A stretch of 64,000 bases of DNA from Adenophora triphylla var. japonica (Eukaryota; Streptophyta; Magnoliopsida; Asterales; Campanulaceae): contig JAFEMH010000754.1 in NCBI GenBank assembly GCA_022495995.1, forward strand, positions 186,001-250,000, given 5' to 3'. The notes under the pieces are model-generated. The model searched no databases. It had not been told where the DNA came from and was given only the letters and a program-made list of their open reading frames with translations. Below are positions 21,931-34,300 of the stretch, piece by piece (positions within the stretch are counted from its first letter, which is position 1; every line of letters starts with the position of its first letter). The translations under genes were made by a program, and so were the position numbers.

Positions 21931-22590
21931 GCGCGCGTGGTGCCGCCCTAATGAGTCGTCTTGCTTCACAGTGAGCGGAGGCATGGATGCCTCTGAGCTT
22001 TGAGGAGGTTTAGATGCCTCGTGCTTTGTCCGCCGGGGAAAGGTCTGACTTACGACGGCCGCTGTTCATCCGTTCATCCGGGATTTATCGTGGCCTTGTA
22101 GGGCTTTTCCCGCCGAGAGGGTGACGCTGGGGCTTACTTTGGATGGCCAAGTGCTCAGGTTGCTTGAGTGGGCAAGGATGACGGCCGGTGACGGCCTCGA
22201 TTGCTTCACCATTTGGACGTGAGGCGTTGTGCGGCCTCGACGAGATTCAGGTGTCAGTCCTGGGGCCGTTCGCTGAGTTGCCGCTGAGCGGGGCGAAGTC
22301 CGGGCTTGACATTCGGCCGGGGATACGTAGGCGTCCCGTGACTTATTCTCTTGTCGGGAGGAGCCTTCTCGACTTGCCGGGAGCGGGCGATCGGCTAACG
22401 GCGTTTTGTGCTCGACGAAGGCCGACTGGAGCGGGCGAGGTTTGTGCCGGGCTTACAGCTCTTCGCGCTTGTTTTGCCGCTGAGTGGGCGAGGTCCGGGT
22501 CTTACACTAACGGCCGTGGTTGAATTGCCGCTGGAGCGGCCGAGGTCCGGCTTACACCGATCACGGCAAGCCCGTTGCCGTTGGAGTTTA
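21931..22590. other. GC-rich degenerate repeat region of insert 1
   Basis: Imperfect units with TTGCCGCTGAGCGGG and CGAGGTCCGGGCTTAC recur several times. Insert 2 has related sequence at 34380-34990. I see no supported gene, although it lies where the upstream exons of the second antisense gene are found in insert 2. Confidence 0.45.
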
Positions 22591-23397
22591 ATTTTGTATG
22601 GAGAGGAGAGGTACGGGGCCTTTCATCGTGAGGCCGGCAGTTGAGACGCCGCAGTATCGGGCGAGGAGAGAGAGGCCCGCAGTGTTCCCTAGAGGTTCCG
22701 GGATGCCGGGGCCGGATTTCACGTGATGTCCGTGGGGACGGATCGAGGAGGAGGGCGTGTCTGTACCCGTCCCCGAGCTGTGCCCCGCCGCATACCGAGA
22801 GCGGATCCCGATAGATCTAAGCGAGCGTGCTTACTCTTTTCCATCTTTGCATCTTTTCCGTATTTTTCTCTTTTTGTTGTCGAGTATAACCGTATTGCCG
22901 AGCGTTCCTTGGCCGCTTGCTTGTGCAGTTCCGGAGAGCCTATGATATGTTGACTCGCCGTTATGTGGCGATGAGGTCCTTTCGCGAAGAAGATGGCGTC
23001 GAAGATGTCTTGCCGGGCTCGCGACGTATGCCGGCGCACTCACCCGATGCCTTCGAGGCATTCTATAGATGCTCCTCCACCGAGAGCCGAGCCAGAGCCA
23101 CGCCAGAGGGACCTTCGCGGGGGCGGCATAGCATGGATGCCGGACGTCTTCTCGGAGCTTCGAGGCCGCAGCACTTTACTCGCTCTTCCTCGCCAGGATG
23201 CACAGGTGAGGGTTCGTCGTAGCCTTCTTTCTTTTGATCCGTTCGCCGGATTTGATCCTTCTGAGTACTTTGAGTACCAGCCTCCGGAGGGGGCTCGGTA
23301 CTCTGATGACGAGGATATGACGGGCGAGTTCATCGGGATGCCCGACTTCTCTCTTGATGATCTTGGTGAGGATGATGATGATGAGGAGTCTGATTAG
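22591..23397 (+). pseudogene. Insert 1 second antisense gene, 3' exons
   Basis: Plus strand, opposite to the element. The first part matches the end of exon 3 of the insert 2 gene (block near 22725-22750, GTDRGGG). An intron acceptor TTGTGCAG ends at 22928, the same sequence and place as in insert 2 and element C. The last exon reads FRRAYDMLTRRYVAMRSF and ends in an acidic tail (GEDDDDEESD) at TAG 23395-23397, like the acidic tail of element C's copy. The donor site is not recognisable. Upstream exons seen in insert 2 are missing here. Confidence 0.55.
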
Positions 23398-23746
23398 GGT
23401 TCATTTGCTTTCCCTCTTTCCATATCTTCTCTCTTTTTTCTTTTTTTGTTTAGCAACAGACATTTGATGTACCTGTAATAAAACACTCGTATTTGCACGG
23501 CAAACAGCATTTTATTTTAAGATGTAATGTCGTTTTTGTGATTCCCGAGATTTGGCCTAGGAATGGTTGCTATTATTTATTTTATTTTTGTGCATGCCAC
23601 GTGAGCTGAGGGTGCGCGCAGGGTAGGCAGTGCTATGCTTGCCGGAAATGGTTTTGGCCGTTGTTTGAGCAATTTAGAGCAAGGTCACGCTGGGGACAAA
23701 TGGGTTGCTGTACCGTTGTCGGGGAAATGGGTTCTGGTTGCAAAGA

Positions 23747-23791
23747 GGTCCGTACGGACAGACCTGCATTGCAAAGAGGTCCGTAAGGACC
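23747..23791 (+). promoter_or_regulatory. Palindrome pair upstream of insert 1 antisense gene
   Basis: Two copies of the LTR palindrome at 23747-23759 and 23778-23791, each preceded by GCAAAGA as in the LTR. They lie 119-163 bases before the antisense ATG at 23910. One base of each is changed at an end or the centre. Confidence 0.65.
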
Positions 23792-23909
23792 ACCTTTGCT
23801 TTTTGGGAGGACATAAATGCTTTCCAGTGTCTGGACTTTTCCCCATTCCCCATTTGCAGCCATTTTCGAGCTTTCTTCCCCATTTTCTTTAGGAACCTCC
23901 ATTTTTACC

Positions 23910-25427
23910 ATGGATTCTTCGTACATCCCTAGAATTTTGCCGAGGCTTTCGAAGGAGAAGCAAGCACACTTCCTTGAGCAGCTGAAAACGTGGATACGGC
24001 GCCGTATGAGGCATCAGAGACGGGCTTTCGAGGTAAGGTTTCGTCTTTGCTCGATTTGGTCTTTTTAAGGAGTTGGTTCCCGATTGGGATTTGTTGCGGG
24101 CCGCCGCGAAGTTCGGGATGTTAGGAGGCATGTGTATTGTTTCTCCTACAATGAAATGGTGCCCACTTTTGAGGATTTTCGGGCTTTGATTGGAGGACCA
24201 GAGGTGGAGGCCATCTCGCTTCCTTTGATTGGTGGTGCCGCGCGAGCGTGAAGCTTGCAGCTTTCTTCGTACTTCGTTGGAAGAAGTGCAGTGGCATGAT
24301 CCTTGATTCGGGTCATATTGACATTTCCGAGCCGCCTGAGCGATTCATGGTTGATGATGAGAGTGATGTCTCTTGGGACGCATTTGCCTTGTGCGTGATG
24401 GCGACGCTTTTCCCGGCCGCCCCTTGGCATTTGCGATGGTGCTTTGCTAGATGTGGTTGGGCACCGCAGAGCCGGGAGAGGATATTGTCCCGTTGGTGCC
24501 GGGGGAGACTCTTCATGGTATTGACCGTCCGGCGACTAGGATCGTTTCATGAGAGGGGGAAGCCCCGCTTTGCTCACCTTGTGGCCGCGAGAGAGACTTC
24601 AGCTACATGCCCGAGGCTCCGACGTCGTTTAGCCCGTGGTCATTTGCTCAACGACCTCTTGTGCTGGATATGGATCACCCGCCCGGGAGAGATGGATGGC
24701 ACAGCTTGGTACGCATCGGGATCCGCTGGTGGGTTCCCACCGGAGGATCGAGACTAGGAGGGTCTTGCAGAAGGGTCCTACGTTGTTAGAGTTCCAGTGT
24801 TTGTCGTGGTCCTCCTTCTATATTCCGTCGCTTGTTTCCTGCCAGCTTGGGATGAAGCAGAGCCTTGTTGGGCCGGGATGACCTTGCTACCGCGGAGATA
24901 GTTCCTCTTTGTATGGCAAACTTCAGTGCCTTCTTGTATTTTCTCGAGGGTATGAAAGTATTCCGCTTCCCTCCCGCGGTACTCCTTAGACGTCTGGGAG
25001 TGTCGTATTGACGACTCAGTACCTGGCTTGGTATGAGCAGCGTGTTGGGCAGTCCCAAGTGGCTTTGGAGAGCAGGCGTGTAGCGATTCTGGGACCCGGT
25101 TGCCATAGCAGCTATTGCCTTAGGAGTGCCGAAGCCTGGTCTGACCCTTTGGATGTGATGGGAGACACTTTGTTTGACTACGAGACTAGAGTTGACCGAC
25201 TGACGGGGAGAGGTCCTCTTTTGCAGACTCGCAGGGAGGAGATTCGAGCCAAAGCACGGGCGAATGAAGCCCTGAGAGCTGCTGGATTGTTTGACTCTAC
25301 GGGGAGGACCCCTAATCTCGGACTGAGAGACGCAGAGTTGGTTCACGTGAAGCGAAAGAAGACTCGCCGGGGACGAGGGAAGAAAGGGAAGAATGGCGAG
25401 GGGACAAGCGCAGACGGCGCGGAATGA
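23910..25427 (+). pseudogene. Insert 1 antisense gene 1 (DUF7745/plant-mobile-domain-like)
   Basis: ATG at 23910 begins MDSSYIPRILPRLSKEKQ; the gene ends EGTSADGAE at 25427, a span of 506 codons including stop, almost the same as in element C (503). It reads ELVPDWDLLRAA, then FSYNEMVPTFEDFRAL, HIDISEPPERFMVDDESD, the VPLVPGETLHGIDRPAT-type block, LVLDMDHPP and a basic tail KRKKTRRGRGKKGK. Several frameshifts break it, many at sites where a CAG or CTG seems garbled. The WD...F-Y-NEMVPT-EDF pattern resembles plant DUF7745/plant-mobile-domain proteins; the assignment is from memory. Function unknown. Confidence 0.65.
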
Positions 25428-26200
25428 CCTCCTAGGTATCCATTCATTGCATTTGTAAACACATTATTTGTTAAATGTATTAAGCTGTCTTTTAGCATGT
25501 TGTGAACTTGAGAGTAGACCGTGCTTGAACTCATCAAGAAATGTTGTAACCGTTAGTGATTTGTGATTTACTTTTAAAGCTTTGTCGAGACGTAAGATCT
25601 CTTGTTTGCTTTTGTTTCTTTTGTGCACCTTGGCGGCGTCTGTTGCATTTGTGGACTGAAGCGGCCTGGGCCATGACGGCAATCCCCTTTGCTTGGGCTT
25701 TGTGCTTGGCTGAGAGGTTGAATGATCCCCTGACAAGTCGTTTTGACGGTCATTTTCGTAGCTTCCTTGCCCCTTGTTGGCGTCGGGCTCTTGACCTCTT
25801 TTTTGCAGCTTCTGCTTGAGCTTCTTTTATTTTTGTTTTTTTTTTTGTGAGCCCTTGCTCGAGCTCTCTTTTTTTTATCATTTTTTTTGTGAGCCCTTGC
25901 TTGAGCTCTCTTTTTTTTATTTTTATTTTTTGTGAGCCCTTGCTCGAGCTCTCTTTTTTTCTTTTTTTTTTCGAAGCGCGTGAAGGAAAAGACAAGCCCC
26001 TGGCTTGGAAGCAGACATGAGCCGCCTGCTTGATGCCGAGTGACCTTTGGATGTCCTTTTGATGTTGCCGCCGCCGTTTGACTTGGTCAAGGTGACGGTG
26101 GGGGCATGCTCTTGGAAAGTGTGTAATTTGATGGAGGTCTTGATCGACATTCAAACTTTTGACTTTTTGTGTATTTTTAGACCGGACCAATTAAGGTTGC
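25428..26200. other. Insert 1 spacer between antisense gene and pol
   Basis: Holds the 3' flank of antisense gene 1 and, at about 25800-25970, four GAGCCCTTGCTCGAGCTC-type units separated by T-runs (A-runs on the element strand). From 25985 to 26180 it matches the post-pol block also present in B and insert 2. The palindromic GAGCTCGAGC-like ends of the units may be cruciform-forming. No gene seen. Confidence 0.5.
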
Positions 26201-26236
26201 CTACGTCTCCTGACTAGAGGGCTCAGTTCCGCGTAG
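26201..26236 (-). other. Post-pol hairpin motif, insert 1
   Basis: On the minus strand CTACG...CGTAG with ACTGAGCCCT inside, about 50 bases after the end of integrase. The inner stem is shortened in this copy. It has the same position and architecture as in element C and insert 2. Confidence 0.6.
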
Positions 26237-28190
26237 TTCGACACTACATGGAGTGCCAAGAGATGCACAGCTTGTTCTTCTTCAGCGAAGTGATCTCGCG
26301 AAGTTTGCTTCCGTTGACCGGATTCATGAAGGGATTGCCGTCTAGGTCCTGGCGCCTTCATGGCACCTCCTGAGAAGATCTTTGAACCACGAAAGGGCCG
26401 ATCCATGTGGGTTCCCATTTTCCCAATGGGTTGGTTCGAGTGGGAGGCTTTTCTTTGAGTACGAGGTCGCCTTCCCCGATGTCTCTGGATTTGACTTTCT
26501 TGTCGAAAGCTCTAGCCATCCCGCTTTGATAGGCTCCTGACGTGTTCCATGGCCTTTAGTCGTCGCTCGTCTAGCGTGAGCCAATTCATCATGTCGGCCT
26601 CAGAACCATTCAACTTCGTTGATGTCATTTTCCAAGAAGACTCTGAGTGAGGGAATTTCCAATTCAATGGGAAGGACTGCTTCCATCCCGTATGTCGTGG
26701 CGAATGGGGTTTCTCCCGTGGTCGTTTCCGACCGATGTGCGGTAGCCCCAAAGTGCAAGGTGCAGCTTCTGCCAATCTCGTCATCGGGTGGTCATTTTTC
26801 GGATGATCCGTTCGAGGGTTTTGTTTGCCGCTCCACGGCGCCGTTTGTTTGTGGCCGGTAGGGAGAAGATTTGTGGCGTGTGATTTTGAATTCAGCCAAA
26901 GCCAGCCTCCGTCGAATTCCCTCGAAGTGTGAACCATTGTCTCGATATGACCTCATTTGGGATGCCGTATCGGCGCATGATGTTTTCCTTGAGGAAATGC
27001 GCGACCTTCTTGGAGGTGAGTACCTTGTAGGACTTGGCTTCGACCCATTTGGTGAAGTAGTCGATGGCTACTAAGATGAACTCGCGACCGTTGTCGCCCG
27101 GCGGAGCGATTTTCCCGATGACGTCAATTCCCAAGTGGCAAATGGCCAAGGTGTAGTCATGCAGAGAGATCGTGGGGAGGTAGATGATTGAGGCTGAGAA
27201 CCGTTGACACTTGTCGCAGCCTTCGGGATAAAGTGGATGCACCGCCCTACGGAGATCCGGGCAGAGTAGCCCATCCCGAGAATGATTTGCATCGTGGCTC
27301 GCGTTCATGTGGGGACCGCAAGCCCCATTGTGGACTTCGTTCATGAACTTGTTTGCTTCTTCCCGGCCGATGCAGCGTAGGAGTGGTCCATGGTAGCGTT
27401 TCTTGTATAGCATGTCCCCGAGGATGACGAAGTGAGAGGCGAGGCCTTTTAGGGCCATGATGCTCTTGGTTTTGACCCCTTCGTGTGTGGGCCTTCCTCG
27501 TTCATGAAGGCGCTTTCCCGTTCTTGAGGTATTGGAAGATCTCGGTTATACCATGGCTCATTGATGGGCTTAGGTTCTCGTTCGATCTCACAACAAGAGG
27601 CGTGAATTTCCTTTCGTCCGACTTTGAAGGGTTTGATTGCTTTTCCTTCGTGGATTTCCACAAGGGAAGCCAAGGTGGCTAAGGCATCTCGCAAACCTCG
27701 TTTCGTTCTCTTGGCAAGTAGTGGAAGGTGACCTCTTCGAATTGTGTGATGAGGTCTTCCATGCGTGCATGGTATTTTTGCAAGCCCGGGTCTATGGTTT
27801 TCCACTTGTTGGAGACTTGGTTGATGATCAAGGCCGAGTCCCCATAAACTTCAAGTTTCGGACATTCCTCTCGAGCGGGGCTTGTAGTCCAAGCAACAGA
27901 GCTTCATATTCGGCGGCATTGTTGGTTACCTCGAAATTGAGCTTTATAGCAATTGGGGTGTGCTCGTCCTTGGGATCTACCAAGAGCATACCGATGTCGT
28001 TTCCTTTTGTTGGCCGCTCCGTCGAAGAACAAGCTTGCCATCGATTTTCGCCTTCGATTGCGAAGATTCCCTCGTCTGGAAATTGTGGTTCGGGACCTTG
28101 AGCTTCGTCGGTTGGGAAGTCAGCCAGTTGTTCAGCCATTACTCGTCCCTTGATTGACTTTTGGTTCACGTACTTGATGTCAAATTCCGC
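26237..28190 (-). pseudogene. Insert 1 RNase H and integrase
   Basis: On the minus strand: end of RNase H (EYEALLLGLQA near 27900, DALATLASLVEIHEGKAIKPF near 27650), integrase zinc region (NGACGPHMNASHDA and CDKCQRFS near 27200-27330), core (LGIDVIGKIAPPGDNG near 27120, DYFTKWVEAKSYKVL) and the C-terminal region ending with HPVNGSKLRE-like sequence near 26300. At least five frame changes are needed. Compared with the clean element C copy, many coincide with altered CAG/CTG sites. Confidence 0.8.
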
Positions 28191-29690
28191 TAGGAAGAAA
28201 GACCATTTGGCGAGCCTCATTGACAGAGATGGTTTGTCGAAGAGGTATTTGACTGGGTCCATTTTGGAAACCAAGTGTACCGTGTGCGACCGCATGTAGT
28301 GCCGTAATTTTCCGACAACCCATACCGTAGCCGCGCAAGTTTTCTCGAGGGCCGAGTAATTGAGTTCGCCGCCTTGAAACTTTCGACCGACGAAGTAGAT
28401 GGCGTTTCGACTCGCGACTCTTTCTTTTCCCGACAGAGCATGGCTCCAACCGCGTGTCGGTCACGCTTAGGTATAGCAACAAAGCTGGCTTTTCCTCGTG
28501 GGGAGGACAGAGAATCGGAGGACTCACAAGGTATGCTTTTATTTTCTCAAAGGCATCTTGGCATTCTCGAGTTCCATTCGATGTCGGCGTTCTTCTTCAT
28601 CGCTTGAAGATTGGCTCGCACATGGAGGTCAATTGGCCGACGAAGCGGCCGATATACCGCAGCGGCCCATGAAGCTTTTCACCTCTCGTCTAAGTTTGCG
28701 GTGGTCTCATTTTGATGATGGCCTTGATCTTTTTGAGGATCAACCTCGATGCCTCTCTCGGTGACCATGTATCCTAAGACCTTGCTCGATAACCCCAAAT
28801 GTGCATTTGGCGTGGTTTAGCCTCATTGAGTGTTTTCTGAGGCGATTGAAGAACTTTCTCGTGTCCGTGAGGTGTCAGTCCGTCCGATCCCTTTGAGTGG
28901 ATGATCATGTCATCGACATACACTTCGATCTCTTTGTGGATCATATCGTGGAAGAGGGCGGCCGCCGCCCGTCGATAGGTAGCCCCAGCCGTTCTTTAGT
29001 CCGATCGGAATTACCGTGTAGCAAGAGGTTCCCCAGTGGGGTTGTGAAAGCCGTCTTTTCTTGGTCTTCTTCGGCCATCTTGATTTGATTGTAGCCGGCA
29101 AACCCTTCCACGAAGGACTTGACTTCAAATTGGCAGTAGTGTCTACCAACATGTCGATGTTGGTAGAGGAAAATCGTCCTGGGACTTGCTTTGTTGAGGT
29201 CTCGAAAGTCCACGCAACAACCGTACTTTTCCATTGGCCTTGGTGACCGTGGACGATATTGGAGAGCCATGTGGGGTACTCGATCACCCCGATGAAGCCG
29301 ACGCGGAGCATTTTTTCGATCTCCTCTTTGACTTGTAAAGACCATTCCGCTTGATTCGCGTAGCTTTTGCTTGATGGGCTTAGCCTCTGGATTCAAGGGA
29401 ATCCGGTGTTCTACAATGTTAGGATCTAATCCGGCATGTCTCGGTAAGAACAAGCGAACACGTCCACGAACTCTTCGAGCAAAGGCAAGCTCAATGCGTC
29501 TTGCTCGTGCCGGTGAAGAAACTTCCGATTTGCGTCTCTTTTCGCTCTTCAAACAGCTTCCCAAATTCACTTTGGTTAAAACCTCCTCGGCAGCTTGGGC
29601 CCGGTTTTTCTCTAGTTTGACAACATGCTTAAAGATGTGCTTAATGTATTGTTCGTTTAATGTGTCTCGCTTCTTTATCAAGTGAATCGT
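28191..29690 (-). pseudogene. Insert 1 reverse transcriptase
   Basis: RT blocks are present but scattered over frames: LRVGFIGVIEYPTWLSNIV near 29270, VDFRDLNKASP near 29200, the YVDD box at 28920-28909 and KMDPVKYLFDKPSLSMRLAKW (split) near 28250. The RT N-terminus (HRIPLNPEAKPIKQKL) lies near 29390. Catalytic residues are kept, so the damage is by indels rather than substitution of key sites. Confidence 0.8.
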
Positions 29691-31399
29691 TATTAATCGT
29701 TTGTGTGTTAGTTAATTTATCGCTTGTTAAAGATGCAATGAGAGGATACTGAAAAGATCGAAGCATTCATTAAGAGCATACGGAATACATTATTGGCAAT
29801 GAGTTCGTAATCTTCCGGCGTGAGGCCATCGATGACTCGAGAGACTCAAATTCAAAGATAATGGACTCAGTGATGAGTTTTGACACTAGACTCTAGGACT
29901 CGAGGGTCGACCAATTTGTTCGATCATGTCCTTTTTGGCCGGGCAAAGTGAGTCCTGAGAAGGTGGCCCGCTTATTGAGTGGCAATGAGCTTGATAGGAG
30001 ATGGGGCTTGAAGGGGTTTATGTCACCATTCCCAATCATTGCTATCACAGAGTTATCGTAAACAAAATCGATCAGATCCGGCATCTCGATTTCTTCTTTG
30101 AAGAGCAGTGGAGCAAAGGCTCGTCCCAAGCATCGTCTCATGAGTCTTTTACTTTTTGTCTTGGGCATTACTAGCTCGAATGCGTGACTCATCCAGCCTT
30201 GTTGAAGGCAGAGTGTTGGGACAGAGAGTTTTTCGAGTTCTTCTCGCCAAAGAGGGGGTTTTCCGAACCAAAATTCATGTGAATAGTGGTGGTCATGGAT
30301 CCCGTAGAGGCGGTGTGTCGAGAAATGCTCTTCTGACGGGATTTGGCTTGAGGCCTCCGAATCTTGCCAGTTCTCGCCGGAGCTTGTCCATGTTGTCGGC
30401 CGCCTTTGTTTGGCGCCGATCGGCTCGTTCCCTTTCCCGGATCTTCTTCCAAGTTGCCGGCCTTTTTGTGAAGTACTTGGTCATGTCGAAGCCGTAAGGA
30501 CGAAGATCGGAGATTGCGTGCAAGCCTCTTTTGTTATCTGTGGAGCGTTTTCGTGCAGCTCGCTTGTCCTCCGCAATGTGTTCGGGAGTAGGAGAGTATC
30601 CCAAGCCATGGAGAGTATTCTGTTCTTTGATATGGATGATTTGTTGGGTGCCCTGATGGCGTTTCCCAAACCGAGCCCCGGATGTAGTTCATGTGCTTCA
30701 TCATTTTCATCTGGGGAGGGATCTTGTCCCAAATCAAAGGCGTGTCTATGTGGCATACCTGGGCCTTTGGGCTTTCGATGGTGAACCCCGTTAGCATCAT
30801 GCCATCATCGTCGTGTTTGATCTCTAAGACCGGGACGCCGTTTGTGTCTGGCCCTTTCTAAGTGACTACACTATCGCCGTAGATGATGGTTAGATATGTT
30901 CCTTGGACGAACTTTATGCACTGATGGAGAGTGGATGCCACCCCATTGATCTGGTGTAGCCAAGGGCGTCCCAAAATGGCAGTGAATGTGATCGGGATGT
31001 CGATGACTTGGAAATCCGTCTAGACCATTTGTTTTCCGAACCATGTGTTCAAAGTGGCTATTCCCAAGACTCGGGCGGACGTTGAGTCGTATGCCTTGAT
31101 TGCCTCGAGTTGAGGGCTTTAGATCGCCGCTTGATCCCTAGCGCATCCATCATTTTCGATGGCAGGACGTTCATGGATGAACCCCCATCTACCAAAACCC
31201 GTGGGAGACGACGCTCGTCCGCCTGGATCGTTATGTAGAGAGGCTCATTGTGGTCGCCCCCAAATTTTGGAAGGTCGAGCTCAGAAAGTGATGATATTGC
31301 CGTAATTAACGTTGCCAATCATCCGAACCGCTTCATCGTGTGTCACCGTGATGGGAACCATGGTCTGGGCCAGGCTTTCTTCCAACTTGAGTTTGTGCG
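29691..31399 (-). pseudogene. Insert 1 protease and linker
   Basis: The protease active-site block reads VLVDGGSSMNVLP near 31195-31160 (D-G-G-S form), preceded by LPKFGGDHNEPLYITIQ. The end of protease (MMLTGFTIESPKAQVC) lies near 30790. The linker follows with MDKLRRELARFGGLKPNPVR near 30380 and the AT-rich section near 29700. Order is as in element C. Frames are broken repeatedly. Confidence 0.75.
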
Positions 31400-32097
31400 G
31401 GTAAGACGAAGTGAGTAAGGACCAGAGTGAGATGTTAGCCCGAGTGCGCTTGAGCCGTGTTAAGACAGATCTTCACTTTGGGTCCAAGGTTTCACTTTCT
31501 TTCGCATGTGGCCCCTTTCGCCCTCGCGGCTCGTGTATGGCCGGGCCTTTGTCTCGCCCGTGGAGGATTCACTCGGGATTTGACCGGAGCGTGTCGAACG
31601 TTCACTTCGGACTTATGGTTTTTCTTGTCTCTCCTATTTCCGTAGTGGGAGGACCCGATTGGCGTAAGGCCGACCGCGCATTTCAATTCGTTCACCGTCA
31701 TGGCTTTTACCGAAGCATCAATAGTGGCTTTGAGATCTTCCCAAGACAGGGGTTGGATTATCCGACCTTCGGCCTTCGGCGGCGTGTACGGAGCTCGTCC
31801 CAAACCTGATCATAGAGCGACGTTGCCATGGCCTTGTGCAGAGCTAGACTTGCTGGAGTAGATGACATAGTAGTCAAACTTTCCTGAGGGTTCTCCAAGG
31901 GTTCCGACTGTGGGATCACCGGATTCATACCTCTTTTTCAGTTTTTGTTGAGAAGATGGCTTCTTCTTTCTTCGAGGACGGCCCTCGTTCATTTCATCAT
32001 GGAATTCCATTTCCAGACAAGCACTGCAATCGCAGACGTCCCACCAGATGTGTTCGTTGTTCGGCGGTGGTACCAGGACCTCAAGAGGCTGAATGGG
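31400..32097 (-). pseudogene. Insert 1 gag, C-terminal part
   Basis: From 32097 downward: VPPPNNEHIWWDVCDCSACL (CXCX2C motif), EFHDEMNEGRPRRKKKPSSQ, KRYESGDPTVGTLGEPSG, then near 31740 PLSWEDLKATIDASVKAMTV. It continues directly from the part at 49988-50480 once insert 2 is removed. There is no capsid core and no zinc knuckle between the N-terminal part and protease: the whole gag is only about 1.2 kb, against 4.2 kb in element C. Confidence 0.7.
32093..32097 (-). repeat. Target-site duplication of insert 2, left copy
   Basis: ATGGG just before the LTR start at 32098. The same five bases follow the right LTR at 49988-49992. Removing insert 2 and one copy joins insert 1's gag in the order also seen, unbroken, in insert 2's own gag near 46900-47000. 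Confidence 0.93.
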
Positions 32098-33482
32098 TGA
32101 AATTACCCGGATCCGAGAAGGCCTCGCGGCCCCGGCATCTGGCATCTTTCGCGTTGGAGGTGTCTCGCCGTTTGTTTTCGCATTTTGTAGAGTCGCCACG
32201 CCGTTTTTATTAAGCCCAAAACATTGAAAAGGGCATCGCTTAAAGATAAATTTTAAACTGTTTTTGTGTGATGAGATTTTGAGTTCGGAGGTCAGATGAC
32301 TCCTCGGGAAGAGAATATTAGAATATTAGAGCTCACCCGAGTAGCCTCGTAAAACGAGTCTTTCGGATACCCCTAATATCCTTTAAAAAGTTGTGTGTGT
32401 GTGTGTGTGCTTTTAAAAATGCATGTCAGTATCTGGATGTCTACATTGTATTGAAATGTATTGAAATAGAATAGGAAGGAAGCCTTACCAATGTTGGTTC
32501 GTGTCCGTCTTCCGCAGGGAATAGTGTTTGAGGTCGGAGTAGCGTTCCTGGATTGCTTCGGGATGCCGCTTGTCCGCGGACGTAGTTTCGGCGTGAGTTG
32601 AAACCGTAGGCCGCGCTCGGCAGGTTCTGGCGTGCGCGGGGATCGCCTGATCACTCGGCAGAGGTTCTGGCGTGCGTTTGAATCGCCGGGGTTGGATTCG
32701 GCAGAGGTTCTGGCAAGGCTCTGGGATCGCCGGCTTGACTCCTGGAAAGAGCCGGGACACCGTGGGAAAGACCAGCAAGGCCTCCTGAGTACCACGAGGG
32801 GCCTCGTAGTACCTCGAGAGTGCCTCCTGGGGGCAGCGGGAGCCGTCTCGAGCGCTCGGGAGGCTTCTGAGCACCTCGAGGGGGCTCGGAAGACCCTAAG
32901 GATCCGAAGGGGCCGGAATGCCTCGAAAGGTCTTAGAAGGGGAGCCGAAGGCTTAGTGGAGGAAGAGAGAAGAGGGGAGGTGTGTGAAAATGAGGAGGGG
33001 AGCCCTCTATTTATAGTCTCAGATTTGGTGCAAAGAGGTCCGTACGACCTCCTTGGTTATCCAGATTTTGGTTTTCCCTCGATTTGAGGGAATATGCAAT
33101 GATGGTGAATATTCTCGGGAAATGATGATGTCCCTCGCAAAGAGGTCCGTACGACCATCTTGACATGCAAAGAGGTCCGTACTGACTCAAGTCTCGCATT
33201 AGTGGTAATCATTTCTCCGGATTTGAGGGAATATTGTGGACTTTAAGGGGATTCAAGTAATTATGGAAACAAAGAGGTCCGTACGGACCTATATTGCTTT
33301 TCCAGCTTTCGAAAATTCCCGAAAGGTCCTTTTGTCCCTTTTTATCCTGCAGGGCTCCTCCCTTGGTTGGCCTGGGGGTTTGAGAGGGTTTTGAGTGGAG
33401 AGGTCTCCGAGACTGCGTGGATGAGTCTCGCGGTGTTTCCCGGGTGTTTGAAAGTGGAGTGATCCAGATTGGGGTACTTACA
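32098..33482 (-). repeat. Insert 2 3' LTR
   Basis: 1385 bp from TGTAAGTACC (33482) to AATTTCA (32098) on the minus strand. TATA box on the minus strand at 33016-33007. Palindromes upstream of it are partly degraded (a base missing near 33036 and 33144), with a perfect GGTCCGTACGGACC at 33275-33288. It pairs with 48614-49987; differences again cluster at CAG/CTG. Confidence 0.9.
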
Positions 33483-34300
33483 GAAGCCCTCGACGACGTC
33501 ACTTGGCGAAAGAAGTGGGGTCGCCGATAAGATAAGGGTCCTAACTGGATCGCGTGCCGGGAGAGGAAGTGACCGTGAGGGTCAAAGTGAGGACGTGGTG
33601 GTGTCCTTTCGGGTGACCGTTTAGGTCAATAGGCCGGACCCCGCGATAGGATTCCTACGTATCCCCGGCGGAATCAAGCCCGGGTCGTAGTTCGGGCGTG
33701 GGGTGAGTGTTCGTGAATACGGGCGCGGTGGTGCCCCTCGAAGTGTCGCGCGACCGCCGAGGTCGGCGAGGACGTGGGCGGCGTCCTAGGTGACCGCATA
33801 GGTCGGTGATAAGGACGTGGCGTCCCGCGACCGTATGCTGCGGTGGACGCGGTGGCGTCCCGGGTGACCGTATAGTCGGTGATAAGGACGTGGTGGCGTC
33901 CGGAGCGACCGTATAGGTCGGATGGTAAGGACGTGGTGGCGCCCCGGCGACCGTATAGGTCGATGGTAAGGACGTGCGGCGCCCCGCGACCGTGATAGTC
34001 GGGATGGTAAGGACGTGGTGGCGTCCCCGGGTGACCGTATAGGTCGCTGATAAGGACGTGGTGGCGTCCGGCGACCGTATAGGTCGGTGATAAGGACGTG
34101 GCGGCGTCCGGAGCGACCGTATAGGTCGGATGGTAAGGACGCGCGGCGTCCCTGCGACCGTGATAGTCGGTGATAAGGACGTGGTGGCGTCCTGGGTGAC
34201 CGTATAGGTCGGTGATAAGGACGTGGTGGCCCGGTGACCGTATAGGTCAAATGTGAGGACGTGCGGCGTCCCGGAAGTTTTACGATTTTCCTAATCGGGT
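33483..34300. repeat. Tandem array beside insert 2 3' LTR
   Basis: About fifteen imperfect units of roughly 43 bp with GATAAGGACGTGGTGGCGTCC and GTGACCGTATAGGTCG. It corresponds to the first array of insert 1 but is expanded, while the 60-bp and 40-bp arrays of insert 1 are reduced to a single trace near 34290-34350. Arrays therefore expand independently in sister copies. Confidence 0.72.

Noticed and set aside
24001..24075. Intron after the first 40 codons of antisense gene 1 (GAG-GTAAGG donor-like)
   Set aside because: Element C reads through the same place with conserved residues (KCLWSLKELV), so the GTAAGG is coding and the stop in insert 1 comes from a local indel.
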